Below, piece by piece: positions 16,906 through 25,754 of a DNA stretch of 64,000 bases; position 1 is the first letter of the stretch; every line of letters starts with the position of its first letter. The DNA is from Hymenobacter sp. UV11 (GTDB lineage: Bacteria > Bacteroidota > Bacteroidia > Cytophagales > Hymenobacteraceae), in the NCBI RefSeq assembly GCF_004684095.1, contig NZ_SRII01000006.1:248001-312000 (forward strand). The letters run 5' to 3'. The notes under the pieces were generated by a model that did not search any database, was not told the origin of the DNA, and saw only the letters and a list, made by a program, of their open reading frames with translations. A program made the position numbers and the translations under genes.

Positions 16906-17316
16906 ATGCAGCAATTCTTTAACAGCTTCTACACTAGTGGTATTAGCCTGTTCTACGACCGCAAGTCGCCAATGTACGGGCTTTACAAGGCCGAGATTTT
17001 CAATACTGCCGGCTTCTATACCCTGCTCACGGCGCTGGCGCTGGTGGTGGTGTTCTACTACGTGTTCAACCACGCCATTCCGGCCCTCACGCACCAGGGG
17101 CTATACCGGCCCACGCACTGGCTGCTGGTGCTGCTACTGGTGGCCGGCCTGGGGGCGCTGCTGGCCTACCGCGTGAGCATAGGCGCGGGCGCGGTACGCG
17201 ACCCGTATATGCGCTACTTCATCATTACCAACACGTTGGTGGCGTCGCTGTGGTTCATCCTGTTTTCGGTGGTGCTGAAATGGGGCTCTAATCACGCTCG
17301 GCGCACACCGTTTTAA
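16906..17316 (+). CDS. Small 3-TM membrane protein of the cluster
   Basis: A 136-residue protein with three predicted helices: FYTLLTALALVVVFYYVFNH, THWLLVLLLVAGLGALLAY and ITNTLVASLWFILFSVVL. It ends with a positively charged tail (KWGSNHARRTPF), which suggests a cytoplasmic C-terminus. The N-terminal FFNSFYTSGISLFYDRKSPM is amphipathic. No known family is recognised. It starts 12 bases after the lipoprotein stop, so the two are probably cotranscribed, and is followed by a long hairpin repeat before the tubulin-like gene. Possibly a membrane anchor or assembly factor for the machine; that is inference. Confidence 0.75.
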   Translation: MQQFFNSFYTSGISLFYDRKSPMYGLYKAEIFNTAGFYTLLTALALVVVFYYVFNHAIPALTHQGLYRPTHWLLVLLLVAGLGALLAYRVSIGAGAVRDPYMRYFIITNTLVASLWFILFSVVLKWGSNHARRTPF

Positions 17317-17333
17317 GTGATGTTATTATTTAT

Positions 17334-17433
17334 CCTGTCATGCTGAGCTTGTCGAAGCATCTCTACCGCTTCGTTGCTAACGTCATTGATTACTAATGAG
17401 GTAGAGATGATTCGACAAGCTCAGCATGACAGG
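17334..17433. repeat. Inverted repeat, family C (GTCATGCTGAGCTTGTCGAA type)
   Basis: Arms 17334-17367 and 17400-17433, nearly perfect 34-bp inverted copies starting CCTGTCATGCTGAGCTTGTC. It lies between the 3-TM and tubulin-like genes. The same family is found at 56478-56570 and, as a variant, at 58666-58770. Confidence 0.9.
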
Positions 17434-17465
17434 CGATTTTTTACTTCCGTTTTCCTAGTTACTTA

Positions 17466-18950
17466 ATGGCTCGTCTTTTCATCTTTGCCGTGGGCGGCAC
17501 CGGCGCGCGGGTGCTGCGCTCGCTCACCATGCTGCTGGCCGCGGGTATGCGCCTACCCGACTGCGACCAGGTCATTCCCGTGCTCGTGGACCCCGACACG
17601 CAAAACGGCGACGTAACACGCACCGTGGACCTGCTCAAACGCTACAAGCGTATTCACGACGCGCTGTATCAGGATGGCCAGCATCCTAAAAACGAGGGCT
17701 TTTTTGGCCAGGACCTGACTACGTTGGCCCAGCTCAACACGTCGGGGGTAGAAGGATTGCGCGACTCGTTCGTGTACGACTTTGGCGGTATCAATCAGTC
17801 GTTCAAGGACTTCATGCACTACAACGAGGCCAGCGTGGAAACGCGGGGCTTGCTCGATTTGCTCTTCACCCCCGACAGCCTCAACGCCAGCCTCGACCTG
17901 GGCTTCCGGGGTTCGCCCAACGTGGGCTCAGTGGTGCTCAACTCGCTGGTGCAGGCCAAGGAAATGCGTTACCTGGCCCAGAGCCTGAACCCTGACGACC
18001 GGGTGTTTTTCATTAGCAGCATCTTTGGGGGCACGGGCGCGGCGGGCTTCCCGCTGCTGGTGAAAAACCTGCGCGACCCCGGCGTGGACCTGCCGCAGCC
18101 GTCGGTGCGGGCCTCGGTGCCCGCCGGCGCGCTGGTGCTGCTGCCCTATTTCAAGCTCCAGCAGCCGTCGGCCGAGGAGAAGCAGAACGGCCAGGATTTC
18201 ATCGACTCCAACACCTTCATTACCAAGACTAAGACGGCGCTCAGCTACTACGCCGAGCACCTCGATGGGGTAGAGGCCATGTACTACCTCGGCGACCAGG
18301 CCGGCCAGCCGCTACCCAACCACCCCGGCCGCGCCGAGCAGCGCAACCAGGCGCACCTGGTGGAGGTGCTGGGCGCGCTGGCTATCCAACACTTCCTGGG
18401 CCAGCCGGCCAGCCAGCTCGACCGCGGCAACCCCGCCTACCACGAGTTTGGCCTGAAGAATGACGCGCCCACCTTCGATTTTGGGCAGTTGTCGCCGGCG
18501 TCGCGGCGCGAGGTAGCCCGGCCGATGATTCAGTTTCACTACTTCGCCCGGTACTTCCGGCAGCACTTGCTGGAGGAGAAGAGCGCCCCGCTCTATAAGG
18601 GCGGCAAACTGGGCCAGCATCTACCCGCCAGCACCGGCCCCCTGGCCGACCTCACCGATTTCTTTACCGAATACGACAGCTGGCTGCACGAACTGGGCGT
18701 GAATGAGCGCCGCTTCGCCGCCCTGCACCCCGACGAAACCGACTTCAATAAAATGGTGGCCGACAAGGTTATCCCCACCAGCTTCTTCAATAAAGGGCTG
18801 ACTGATGACGTGTTGCGCGCCGAGCTGAACGATGCGGTAGGCAAGACCAACCTGGATAATCCGGACGCGGCGCGGGCGTTGCGCTGGCTGGTCGAGGCGT
18901 TTAATAAGGCCACGGATAAGGTGGTTGAAAGCAAGCTGCAATACGCGTAG
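17466..18950 (+). CDS. Tubulin/FtsZ-like GTPase-family protein
   Basis: A 494-residue cytosolic protein with two glycine-rich motifs in the tubulin/FtsZ arrangement: an N-terminal loop LFIFAVGGTGARVLRSLTML (residues 4-23) and the signature-like FGGTGAAGFPLLVKNLR (residues 187-203), comparable to the FtsZ GGGTGTGA loop. Length and spacing fit the distant Tubulin_2-like families rather than FtsZ itself. Such families have been proposed by comparative genomics to act in membrane remodelling. GTP binding and polymerisation are predicted, not shown. Neighbouring genes encode membrane proteins and an actin/Hsp70-like ATPase, which suggests that this protein is the cytoplasmic scaffold of an envelope complex. 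Long hairpins flank it on both sides. Confidence 0.8.
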   Translation: MARLFIFAVGGTGARVLRSLTMLLAAGMRLPDCDQVIPVLVDPDTQNGDVTRTVDLLKRYKRIHDALYQDGQHPKNEGFFGQDLTTLAQLNTSGVEGLRDSFVYDFGGINQSFKDFMHYNEASVETRGLLDLLFTPDSLNASLDLGFRGSPNVGSVVLNSLVQAKEMRYLAQSLNPDDRVFFISSIFGGTGAAGFPLLVKNLRDPGVDLPQPSVRASVPAGALVLLPYFKLQQPSAEEKQNGQDFIDSNTFITKTKTALSYYAEHLDGVEAMYYLGDQAGQPLPNHPGRAEQRNQAHLVEVLGALAIQHFLGQPASQLDRGNPAYHEFGLKNDAPTFDFGQLSPASRREVARPMIQFHYFARYFRQHLLEEKSAPLYKGGKLGQHLPASTGPLADLTDFFTEYDSWLHELGVNERRFAALHPDETDFNKMVADKVIPTSFFNKGLTDDVLRAELNDAVGKTNLDNPDAARALRWLVEAFNKATDKVVESKLQYA

Positions 18951-18952
18951 GG

Positions 18953-19114
18953 AGCTCGTTCTGGCGGGGCGCCTCACCCCTAGCCCCTCTCCGAAAAGGA
19001 GAGGGGGACTAGCTCTAAATCTAGTTCTAAGTTAGCGTCAATTCTAAAACTAGAGACTAGTTCCCCTCTCCTTTTCGGAGAGGGGCTAGGGGTGAGGCGC
19101 CCGCCAGAACGAGC
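18953..19114. repeat. Long inverted repeat, family D (about 58-bp arms)
   Basis: Arms 18953-19011 (GCTCGTTCTGGCGGGGCGCC onward) and 19057-19114 are near-perfect reverse complements and include the internal palindrome CTCTCCGAAAAGGAGAG. The 45-base middle is AT-rich. Located between the tubulin-like and actin/Hsp70-like genes; single copy in this window. Confidence 0.92.
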
Positions 19115-19180
19115 CCTACCCCCCCATTTTCACAAAAAGCTAACAGCTGCTAGCCAACCGCTAACGGCTCACCGAATAAC

Positions 19181-22100
19181 ATGGCCAAAATCCTCCGCCT
19201 GCATCGCACGGGCTCCACTACCCACGAGGGCTGGGGCCGCACCGGCAAAATCGGCAAGAATGAAATTGACGGCCCCAGCGGTATCCTCGACCCCGAGGGG
19301 GGTAGGGCCGAGCGGGTGGCGGTGGCGATTCCGTCGCCCTTTGCGCGCCTGCACCTGGTAGAAGCCGCGCTGGCCTACGTGGGCAGCAACCCCGGCGCGG
19401 CCGACTCGGTGCACCACCGGTTGGTGGGGCAGTTTTGGGACCTGTGGGAGCTGGTGTTCAACTACTACCAGCGGCGGCAATCGGGCCAGCGGCTGAGCGT
19501 GCGCACCTGGAACAAGCTGAACGAGCTGGCGCGCCTGGAGGCTAATCCGCAGACCAAGCCACTGGCCCAAGCCTTGGCTTTGTACCTGAATGACAAGCGC
19601 TTCGCCCCCATCACCGACCTCAATCTGCTGTACTTTCCCGGGGCTACCCCGCAGGATGCGCCGCAGCTGCTGGGCGGCACCTCGCCGCTCACGGTGTTCT
19701 TCCCGGCGCCAGCGGTGCGGGCGCTGCCGGTGCAGCGGCCCGAGGGCGGCGGCCACTACTTCGACGGCCGCTACGTGGCCCTGAACCAACGCGAGCAGGC
19801 GTTTCAGGACTTTGTTTACCAGCAATTTGTGGCCGACCCGGCGCTGGCGCGGCTAGCCCCGGCGGTGCGCAACGCGCTCGACCCCAATATCTTGAATAAG
19901 TGGGGGCTGGATGGCAACGCCCAGCTGGCCGACTACCCCCTGCTGACCGACCAGGCCGGCAACCCGGTGGCGATAGCCGGCGTGCCGGTGCGCATCCGGG
20001 CTGATGAGGGCGTGGTGCGCAACTCTGATTTCACCATCCGGCCCGACCGGGTGCCGGGGCCGGGCTGGCCGCTCCCTACCCCCCTGCCGCTGGTGCTACG
20101 CCCCGGCCTGCAAGCGCCGGGCAAGTTTTACTACAACAACTCGCTGCTCGGCGATAGCGGCACTAAGGTGCCCGCCAGCGACCCCCGCGCCCTTGCCGAC
20201 CGCACGCTACCGGGGCCGGATTTGGCTTATCCCTACCTTACTCTCAACGACTTACTGGAAGAAACGCTGCTTACCGTACCCTACGAGGTCGATGGCAGCC
20301 GCTTCGTGACGGGGCAGCTTAAAACCGCGCCCGGCTACCGGCCCACGTGCTGGCCACTGCTGCCGGTGAAGCCGCTGTATTTTGACTACTTCACAGCGGC
20401 CGAACTGGCCACCCAGCTCACGATGGAGCTGGACCCGGCCTGCGTGCGGGTGCGCCTGCGGGTGCCAGTGGCGGGCGGCTTTACGGTTGATTTCGAGCGC
20501 GCTTACTACCCCAACCCGCGCACTGAGGGGCTGGGCCGCTTGCTGGTGACCAACGTGGGCCTGTCGATTTTTCCCTTCGTAAAAATCGCCGACGCACCAC
20601 TGCTCAACGACTTTTATAAGGTGATGCTGGTGGATGCTAACAACATCAACCCCAGCCTAGTACACAAGCCGGTGGAGCTGCAGTTTGGGGTGCAAGGCCG
20701 GCTGCTGTCGGCCACTGGCACCGAGCAGAGCGCCACGGCCTACCGCCGCACGCCCAAGAGCAGCACCGACGAGGGCAGCACCTACTACGAGGTGAAGGGC
20801 ACGCCCTTCGACTACGTGGTGGTGACGAGCCCCACGCCGGCCGCCGGGCAGGCGCTGGTGGTGCCCAAGTGGCGCGAGGTGCGCCAGGGCACCAAGGAGT
20901 TCCGCTTCGCCATCGACTTTGGCACTACCAATACCCACGTGGCTTACCACGACGGGCCCAGCCAGCCGCCCCAGCCGTTCAGCTTCGGGCCGGACGACTC
21001 AGCGGTGGCGCTGCTCAAGAAATCAACTGAAGAGACTGACTACCAAGCCTACGAGCAGCTGTACCGGGGCATTGAAGAAGACCCGGCGCACGGCATTCAG
21101 CTGCGGCGCTGGCAGCGGTACCAGCAGCGCGAGTTCGTGCCGTCGTTTGTGGGCGCGGGCGGCTCGCCGTACCAGTTTCCGATTCGTACGGCGAGCAGCG
21201 AGGCGCCGAGCTTCTCCATCGAGCCGCCGCGCCTGCTGGCGAATGTGAACGTGGGCTTCGGCATCAACACCGAGGAGGAAACCAACGACTCGTACCACAC
21301 CAACCTGAAATGGGGCGAAACCAGCGAGGCGGCCCGCCACCGGGTGCGGATGTTTTTCCGCGAGATGTTACTGCTGTTCAAGTACAAAGCCGCCTTGCAC
21401 GGGGGCAACGTGGGCGCCACGCAGGTAGTGTGGTTTGCGCCGCTGAGCTTCTCGGCGTTCAGCCGCGACCTGTACCAGCGCGAGTGGGACACGCTGTTTA
21501 AGGAGATTTTCCACACCACCCGCGGCACCACGTATTTGCCCGAGTCGTCGGCGCCGTACTTTTTCCTGACCCGGCGCGGCCTCGTGACGCCCGGCCCCGG
21601 CGAAAACGCGGCCTTCATCGACATCGGCGGCGGCACGTCGGACGTGCTGTTTTATTCGGACCAAACGGCTAACCCGACCGGCCCGCGCAAGCACCATCCG
21701 GCGTTCAGCACCTCGTTCCGGTTTGCAGGCAATGAGCTGTGGGGCGACGGCGCGGCCGACGTGCGCGGCACCAAAGACAACGGGCTGGTGCGCTTCGGCC
21801 TCGACAGCATTCGGGCGCACCCCCTACCCCACACCAAAGCCGCCGAGCTGGCCGTGAAGTGCCTGGCCGTAGTGGAAGCCAACCCCACATTTGGCTCGGA
21901 AGAGGTTGCCAGCCTGCTCTTTAACTACGAGCGCGAGTTCCAATTTGGCGAGCGGCTGCTGATGGCGCAGCACCTGCGGGTGCTGTTTTACCTGCACTTC
22001 GGGGCCATCGTGTACCACCTGGGGCAGGTGACGGCCCTGCGCGGGCTGGCCGCGCCGCGCTACCTGTGCTTCACGGGGCGCGGCAGCCTGTACCTGCGGC

Positions 22101-22642
22101 TATTGTGCCCCAGCAACTTGCGACCGTTGGAGCAGGTGGCCAGCCTCATCCTAAGCAAAGTGATGGGCACGCCCGCACCAGCCAACTTCAAGATTGTGCT
22201 GGCCGACGACCCCAAGCAAACCACCGCCAACGGCGGCGTGCTGGCCACCGGCCTCGACGCCGAAAGCACCGCCGAGGTGCCGCCTATTGTGCAGCCCGTA
22301 GGCACCGGCACCGAGGCGGAAGCTGAAAACCGCCCGCTCTACCCCGGCGACATTACGGAGGACGTAAAAAACGCCGTTATCGCCAACGTGGAGAAGTGCC
22401 TCACGCTCTTGCTCACCGACTCCGACCTCACGGCCGCCATGCTCAACCTGGGTATCAAGAACCCGCCCGGCTTGGTGCTGCGCGAACTAACCGCCGCCTT
22501 GGCCGACTCGTTTAACCTAGGCCGCCAGCGCTACGCCAACACGCTGCCTGCCGGCGAGCCGATTCCGGAAACGCTGTTTTTCCTACCCCTCAAGCACGCG
22601 CTGTATATGCTGTCGCAGGTGCTACATAGCTCGGCTAATTAG
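19181..22642 (+). CDS. Large protein with C-terminal Hsp70/actin-like ATPase domain
   Basis: An 1153-residue cytosolic protein in two halves. The N-terminal about 570 residues have no recognised domain; the stretch ERVAVAIPSPFARLHLVEAA may be characteristic. The C-terminal half has the actin/Hsp70 ATPase layout: phosphate-1 loop FAIDFGTTNTHVAYHDG (Asp579), phosphate-2 loop FIDIGGGTSDVLFYS (Asp814), and an adenosine-type loop LCFTGRGSLYLR near residue 962. No substrate-binding domain of the DnaK type is seen. Size and layout recall SrfB-like proteins, but I cannot assign it. It sits between the tubulin-like gene and the membrane coiled-coil gene, two bases from the latter, so cotranslation is likely. 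Confidence 0.82.
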   Translation: MAKILRLHRTGSTTHEGWGRTGKIGKNEIDGPSGILDPEGGRAERVAVAIPSPFARLHLVEAALAYVGSNPGAADSVHHRLVGQFWDLWELVFNYYQRRQSGQRLSVRTWNKLNELARLEANPQTKPLAQALALYLNDKRFAPITDLNLLYFPGATPQDAPQLLGGTSPLTVFFPAPAVRALPVQRPEGGGHYFDGRYVALNQREQAFQDFVYQQFVADPALARLAPAVRNALDPNILNKWGLDGNAQLADYPLLTDQAGNPVAIAGVPVRIRADEGVVRNSDFTIRPDRVPGPGWPLPTPLPLVLRPGLQAPGKFYYNNSLLGDSGTKVPASDPRALADRTLPGPDLAYPYLTLNDLLEETLLTVPYEVDGSRFVTGQLKTAPGYRPTCWPLLPVKPLYFDYFTAAELATQLTMELDPACVRVRLRVPVAGGFTVDFERAYYPNPRTEGLGRLLVTNVGLSIFPFVKIADAPLLNDFYKVMLVDANNINPSLVHKPVELQFGVQGRLLSATGTEQSATAYRRTPKSSTDEGSTYYEVKGTPFDYVVVTSPTPAAGQALVVPKWREVRQGTKEFRFAIDFGTTNTHVAYHDGPSQPPQPFSFGPDDSAVALLKKSTEETDYQAYEQLYRGIEEDPAHGIQLRRWQRYQQREFVPSFVGAGGSPYQFPIRTASSEAPSFSIEPPRLLANVNVGFGINTEEETNDSYHTNLKWGETSEAARHRVRMFFREMLLLFKYKAALHGGNVGATQVVWFAPLSFSAFSRDLYQREWDTLFKEIFHTTRGTTYLPESSAPYFFLTRRGLVTPGPGENAAFIDIGGGTSDVLFYSDQTANPTGPRKHHPAFSTSFRFAGNELWGDGAADVRGTKDNGLVRFGLDSIRAHPLPHTKAAELAVKCLAVVEANPTFGSEEVASLLFNYEREFQFGERLLMAQHLRVLFYLHFGAIVYHLGQVTALRGLAAPRYLCFTGRGSLYLRLLCPSNLRPLEQVASLILSKVMGTPAPANFKIVLADDPKQTTANGGVLATGLDAESTAEVPPIVQPVGTGTEAEAENRPLYPGDITEDVKNAVIANVEKCLTLLLTDSDLTAAMLNLGIKNPPGLVLRELTAALADSFNLGRQRYANTLPAGEPIPETLFFLPLKHALYMLSQVLHSSAN

Positions 22643-22644
22643 GT

Positions 22645-23997
22645 ATGACGATGCAAGTCAGCTATCGAACAGTACGGTGGGTAATAAGCGCGGGGCTATT
22701 GGGCCTGAGCCACCTAGGCGCGGCGCAAACCGCCCCTACCCCCGACGACAGCATCAAGGGCCGGCTGTGGACGGCCACGGCCGAGCGCATCTGGGCTGAT
22801 ACTAAGCCGAAGCAGAAGCAGCCCGCGCCCTGGCCTACGGTGCAGGCGTTTGAGAAGTGGCTGGCCGCCAACCCAACTGACAAGTCGGAGCTGGGACTGC
22901 TGCGCGCCGACGTGGTCAACAGCTTCGGCGCGGGCACCAGGGCTACCCCCATCGAGGTGGCCAAAGCCATCGTGGGTCAGGTTACCCAGCGCCAGCAGAG
23001 CGGGAAAGGCCGTTTAACACGCATTAAAGTGCCGCTGCTAGGTGCAGACCTCGCGCCGCTGATGCAGGCCAGGGCCAGTGGTGGGGCCGCGCCCGCACCC
23101 GCCGCGCCCAGCCCCACTACCGGCACGACCACCGTAGCGGCAATGTCGGGGGCCGGGGGCATAACAGTCTTGCCCGCCAACCCCGACTCCATTACCAACC
23201 ACACAGGTAAGCCGCTGGACCCGGTTTCCACCTTCACTACCACGCCGGCCGCGCCGAGCTACTTCGGGCTTACGCCCTTGCAGGCGGGCATGGTGCTGCT
23301 GGTAGTAGGAGCGCTGGCAGGAGCCGCCCTGGCGCAACTGCGCCCCCGCCGCCGGCGTCACCACCACGCGCACGCCACCCCTACCCCTGCCGAACCTGAT
23401 TCCACGACCATCATGAATTCTCAGGAATACCGCAAGCTGCAAAAGCAGAATCAGAACCTCAATACCCAGCTGCACCGTCTTCAGCAGCAGCTGGATGAGT
23501 TGAAAGTTGAGCTTACGGGCAAGCCGTCCGCTTCGGCTAAAGCGGCCCCGCCAGCCAAGACCCCGCCGCCCGCCGCCGTGGCCGCACCGGGCCCTACCCC
23601 TACCCCAGCTGAGGAGCTTTCGGTGGAAGAGCTGGTAGGCGCACCGGCCGAAGCCCCCGCTACCGCTGCCTCGGCACCGGCCGCCACGCGCTATGGCCCG
23701 GTGCAGGAAACGCCCTTCGTGGAAGAGCGCAAAATCGTGGATTCGCCCCTACCCCAACTCGCGTTGATGCTGACGGTGGACCCACGCAACCCCGACCAAG
23801 CCACCTTCACCCTCAACCCGCAGGTGGACCAGGCCCGCCTTATCGGCGATGGCCTCACGCGGCTACAAAAATTCTTCGACTACGACCCGCCGCTGGGCGG
23901 CCGCATTACGGCGGTGGCGGCTGTGCGGCCGGGCCGGCTGCAGCGCCAGGCGAGTGGCTGGCAGGTGGTAGAGCGCGCCAAGCTGGCTATTAGTTGA
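22645..23997 (+). CDS. Single-pass membrane protein with coiled coil and Pro/Ala-rich linkers
   Basis: A 450-residue protein. A signal-like N-terminus (VISAGLLGLSHLGAAQTAP) is followed by an extracytoplasmic region of about 190 residues, then a clear membrane helix (LQAGMVLLVVGALAGAALAQ, about residues 216-235) and a strongly basic stop-transfer RPRRRRHHHAH. The cytoplasmic part has a short coiled coil (YRKLQKQNQNLNTQLHRLQQ), a long Ala/Pro linker and a small folded end. The topology suggests it links periplasm and cytoplasm. The gene begins two bases after the actin/Hsp70-like gene. No homologue is recognised. A second in-frame ATG is at 22651. Confidence 0.75.
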   Translation: MTMQVSYRTVRWVISAGLLGLSHLGAAQTAPTPDDSIKGRLWTATAERIWADTKPKQKQPAPWPTVQAFEKWLAANPTDKSELGLLRADVVNSFGAGTRATPIEVAKAIVGQVTQRQQSGKGRLTRIKVPLLGADLAPLMQARASGGAAPAPAAPSPTTGTTTVAAMSGAGGITVLPANPDSITNHTGKPLDPVSTFTTTPAAPSYFGLTPLQAGMVLLVVGALAGAALAQLRPRRRRHHHAHATPTPAEPDSTTIMNSQEYRKLQKQNQNLNTQLHRLQQQLDELKVELTGKPSASAKAAPPAKTPPPAAVAAPGPTPTPAEELSVEELVGAPAEAPATAASAPAATRYGPVQETPFVEERKIVDSPLPQLALMLTVDPRNPDQATFTLNPQVDQARLIGDGLTRLQKFFDYDPPLGGRITAVAAVRPGRLQRQASGWQVVERAKLAIS

Positions 23998-24012
23998 GCG
24001 CAATTTGAATTA

Positions 24013-24107
24013 CCTGTCATTGCGAGCAACGCGAAGCAATCGCACCAGGACGACACCCACCCCACTACGTTCTGGTGCGATTGCTTCGCGTTGCTCGCAA
24101 TGACAGG
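24013..24107. repeat. Inverted repeat, family E (CCTGTCATTGCGAGCAACGC), 36-bp perfect arms
   Basis: Arms 24013-24048 and 24072-24107 are perfect inverted copies. It lies between the coiled-coil membrane gene and the MotA-like gene, another hairpin inside the cluster. Confidence 0.92.
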
Positions 24108-24171
24108 CGATTTCATGTAAATCCTGGTTCCCTCTACTTGCTCCCAGGAATTTCATCTTAGCTTGCGTGCT

Positions 24172-25665
24172 ATGGCAGCTATTCAAGTGGTAGAAATCGT
24201 CCTGATTCTGGGGCTGATTTTCTGGCAGATTTTCGTTTTTACTACCAATCGGCGGCTCATCGGGCGGGTGCGGGTCATGTACCCCGAAATGAGCCAGCTG
24301 GGCGTGCAGGCCGTGGACGCCGCAACTGGCCAGCCGGCCGCCAATGGCGCGGGCGCCCACACCTACGATGCCCTCACGGTGGGCAGCGCCAGCCCCGAAT
24401 TCAGCGGCCTCATCAAGGACACCAACGATTACTTGTGGGCCAATAAAGGCGCGGCGGCCGACTTCAACACCCTGCGCGACATTTCGGAGCGCGAGGCTGA
24501 CTTGCTCGACCAGGAGATTGACGCACAGATTTCGACCCCGCTGTATTTGGGCCTGCTGGGCACTTTTTTGGGTGCTATTCTGGGGTTGATTGCCTTGGTC
24601 AATCCGTTTGGCGACGCGCCCACGGCGGTGGGCGGCTCGTCGTTCAACAACGCCGACGTGACGCACTTTCTGGGCGGCATTCTCATTGCGATGAGTGGCA
24701 GCTTCACGGGCCTGCTCCTCACGCTGGCCAGCAACCAGCTGCTGAAATCGGCCCGCGCCACCCGCGACCGCCTCAAAAACGGCTACTATAACTTCCTGCA
24801 AAAGGCCCTCCTACCCCGCCTCAACTCGGATATGCAGGCCAGCATGAGCAATCTGAAGGCGGTGCTGGACACGTTTAATAACGACTTCTTCTCGAAGATT
24901 CAGCAGGACTTTTTCTCTAAAATCGCAGAGTTTACGCCGCTCATCAGCAGCATTACCGAGAATGTTAGCGTGCAGAAAAACTTCCTCGAAAAGCTGCAGC
25001 AGATTGGCTACACCGAACTGGCCAATGCCACCATCAAAGTTTTTGATAGGGTAGATGAGAGCGCGGCTTCCTTCGAGAAATTTCTGGGCTATCAAAAGGC
25101 GCTGAATGTGGCTGTGAGCGAGGGCGCCAGCACGGCGCGCACCGTCACGGCGCTGCTCGACCGCCTCGGCAGCCTCGAAAAAGCCCTTGACCAGGTGCCC
25201 GGCTACCTGGCGCAGCACGACGCCCGCATCCGGGAGCAGGCGCAGTTTTTTGGGGAGCACCAGGCCATTTTGGCCAAAATCAGCCAGGGCGTGGGGCAGG
25301 CGCTGAGCGAAGACGCCGCCCAGATGAACCGCGTGCTGGCCCGCCGCCGCGACGAGTTTGAGGCTGAGGCCCAGGCCGCCCACGCGCAGTGGAGCGCCCA
25401 CTTCCGGCAGCTCAACCAAGACAACGTGTACCAGAAAATTGTGGAGTATCTCTCGCCATTCAAGCAGCTACCCGAGCAGCAGCAGCGGCTTAATCTGCTT
25501 CAGGAAACTCAGGCGCGCCGTAGCGCCGAGGCCCTACAAGCCTTGCAGCAGCCGCTGGAGCAAAACCGCCAGATTCAGGAGCAGCTGCTGCGCCAGACCG
25601 AACGCACCAACGCGGTGCTCGAAAAGCTCACCCAGCGCAACTGGCTCCAACGGATGGTGGGTTAG
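24172..25665 (+). CDS. MotA/TolQ/ExbB-like channel subunit with long cytoplasmic tail
   Basis: A 497-residue inner-membrane protein. Three helices are visible: near residues 1-23 (AIQVVEIVLILGLIFWQIFV), then TPLYLGLLGTFLGAILGLIA and FLGGILIAMSGSFTGLLLTL; the last two form the MotA/TolQ/ExbB signature (LGLLGTFLG...). About 290 residues after the third helix form a long, mostly helical tail with Gln/Glu/Ala heptad-like stretches, as in ZorA-type motor proteins rather than TolQ. With the next gene it would form a proton- or sodium-driven stator-like unit. TTG 24163 is in frame, but ATG 24172 is preferred. Confidence 0.85.
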   Translation: MAAIQVVEIVLILGLIFWQIFVFTTNRRLIGRVRVMYPEMSQLGVQAVDAATGQPAANGAGAHTYDALTVGSASPEFSGLIKDTNDYLWANKGAAADFNTLRDISEREADLLDQEIDAQISTPLYLGLLGTFLGAILGLIALVNPFGDAPTAVGGSSFNNADVTHFLGGILIAMSGSFTGLLLTLASNQLLKSARATRDRLKNGYYNFLQKALLPRLNSDMQASMSNLKAVLDTFNNDFFSKIQQDFFSKIAEFTPLISSITENVSVQKNFLEKLQQIGYTELANATIKVFDRVDESAASFEKFLGYQKALNVAVSEGASTARTVTALLDRLGSLEKALDQVPGYLAQHDARIREQAQFFGEHQAILAKISQGVGQALSEDAAQMNRVLARRRDEFEAEAQAAHAQWSAHFRQLNQDNVYQKIVEYLSPFKQLPEQQQRLNLLQETQARRSAEALQALQQPLEQNRQIQEQLLRQTERTNAVLEKLTQRNWLQRMVG

Positions 25666-25667
25666 GC

Positions 25668-25741
25668 TGTGAAACGGAGTGGCACTCCGTTTATCGTTGT
25701 TCAGCCTAGCCAGCCGCGAAACGGAGTACCACTCCGTTTTA
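25668..25741. repeat. Palindromic repeat pair, family F (AAACGGAGTGGCACTCCGTTT)
   Basis: Two copies of a short palindrome AAACGGAGTGGCACTCCGTT, at 25671-25693 and 25718-25740, in the gap between MotA-like and MotB-like genes. The same family is at 28183-28257. Confidence 0.88.
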
Positions 25742-25754
25742 CATTTTCCTTCCA

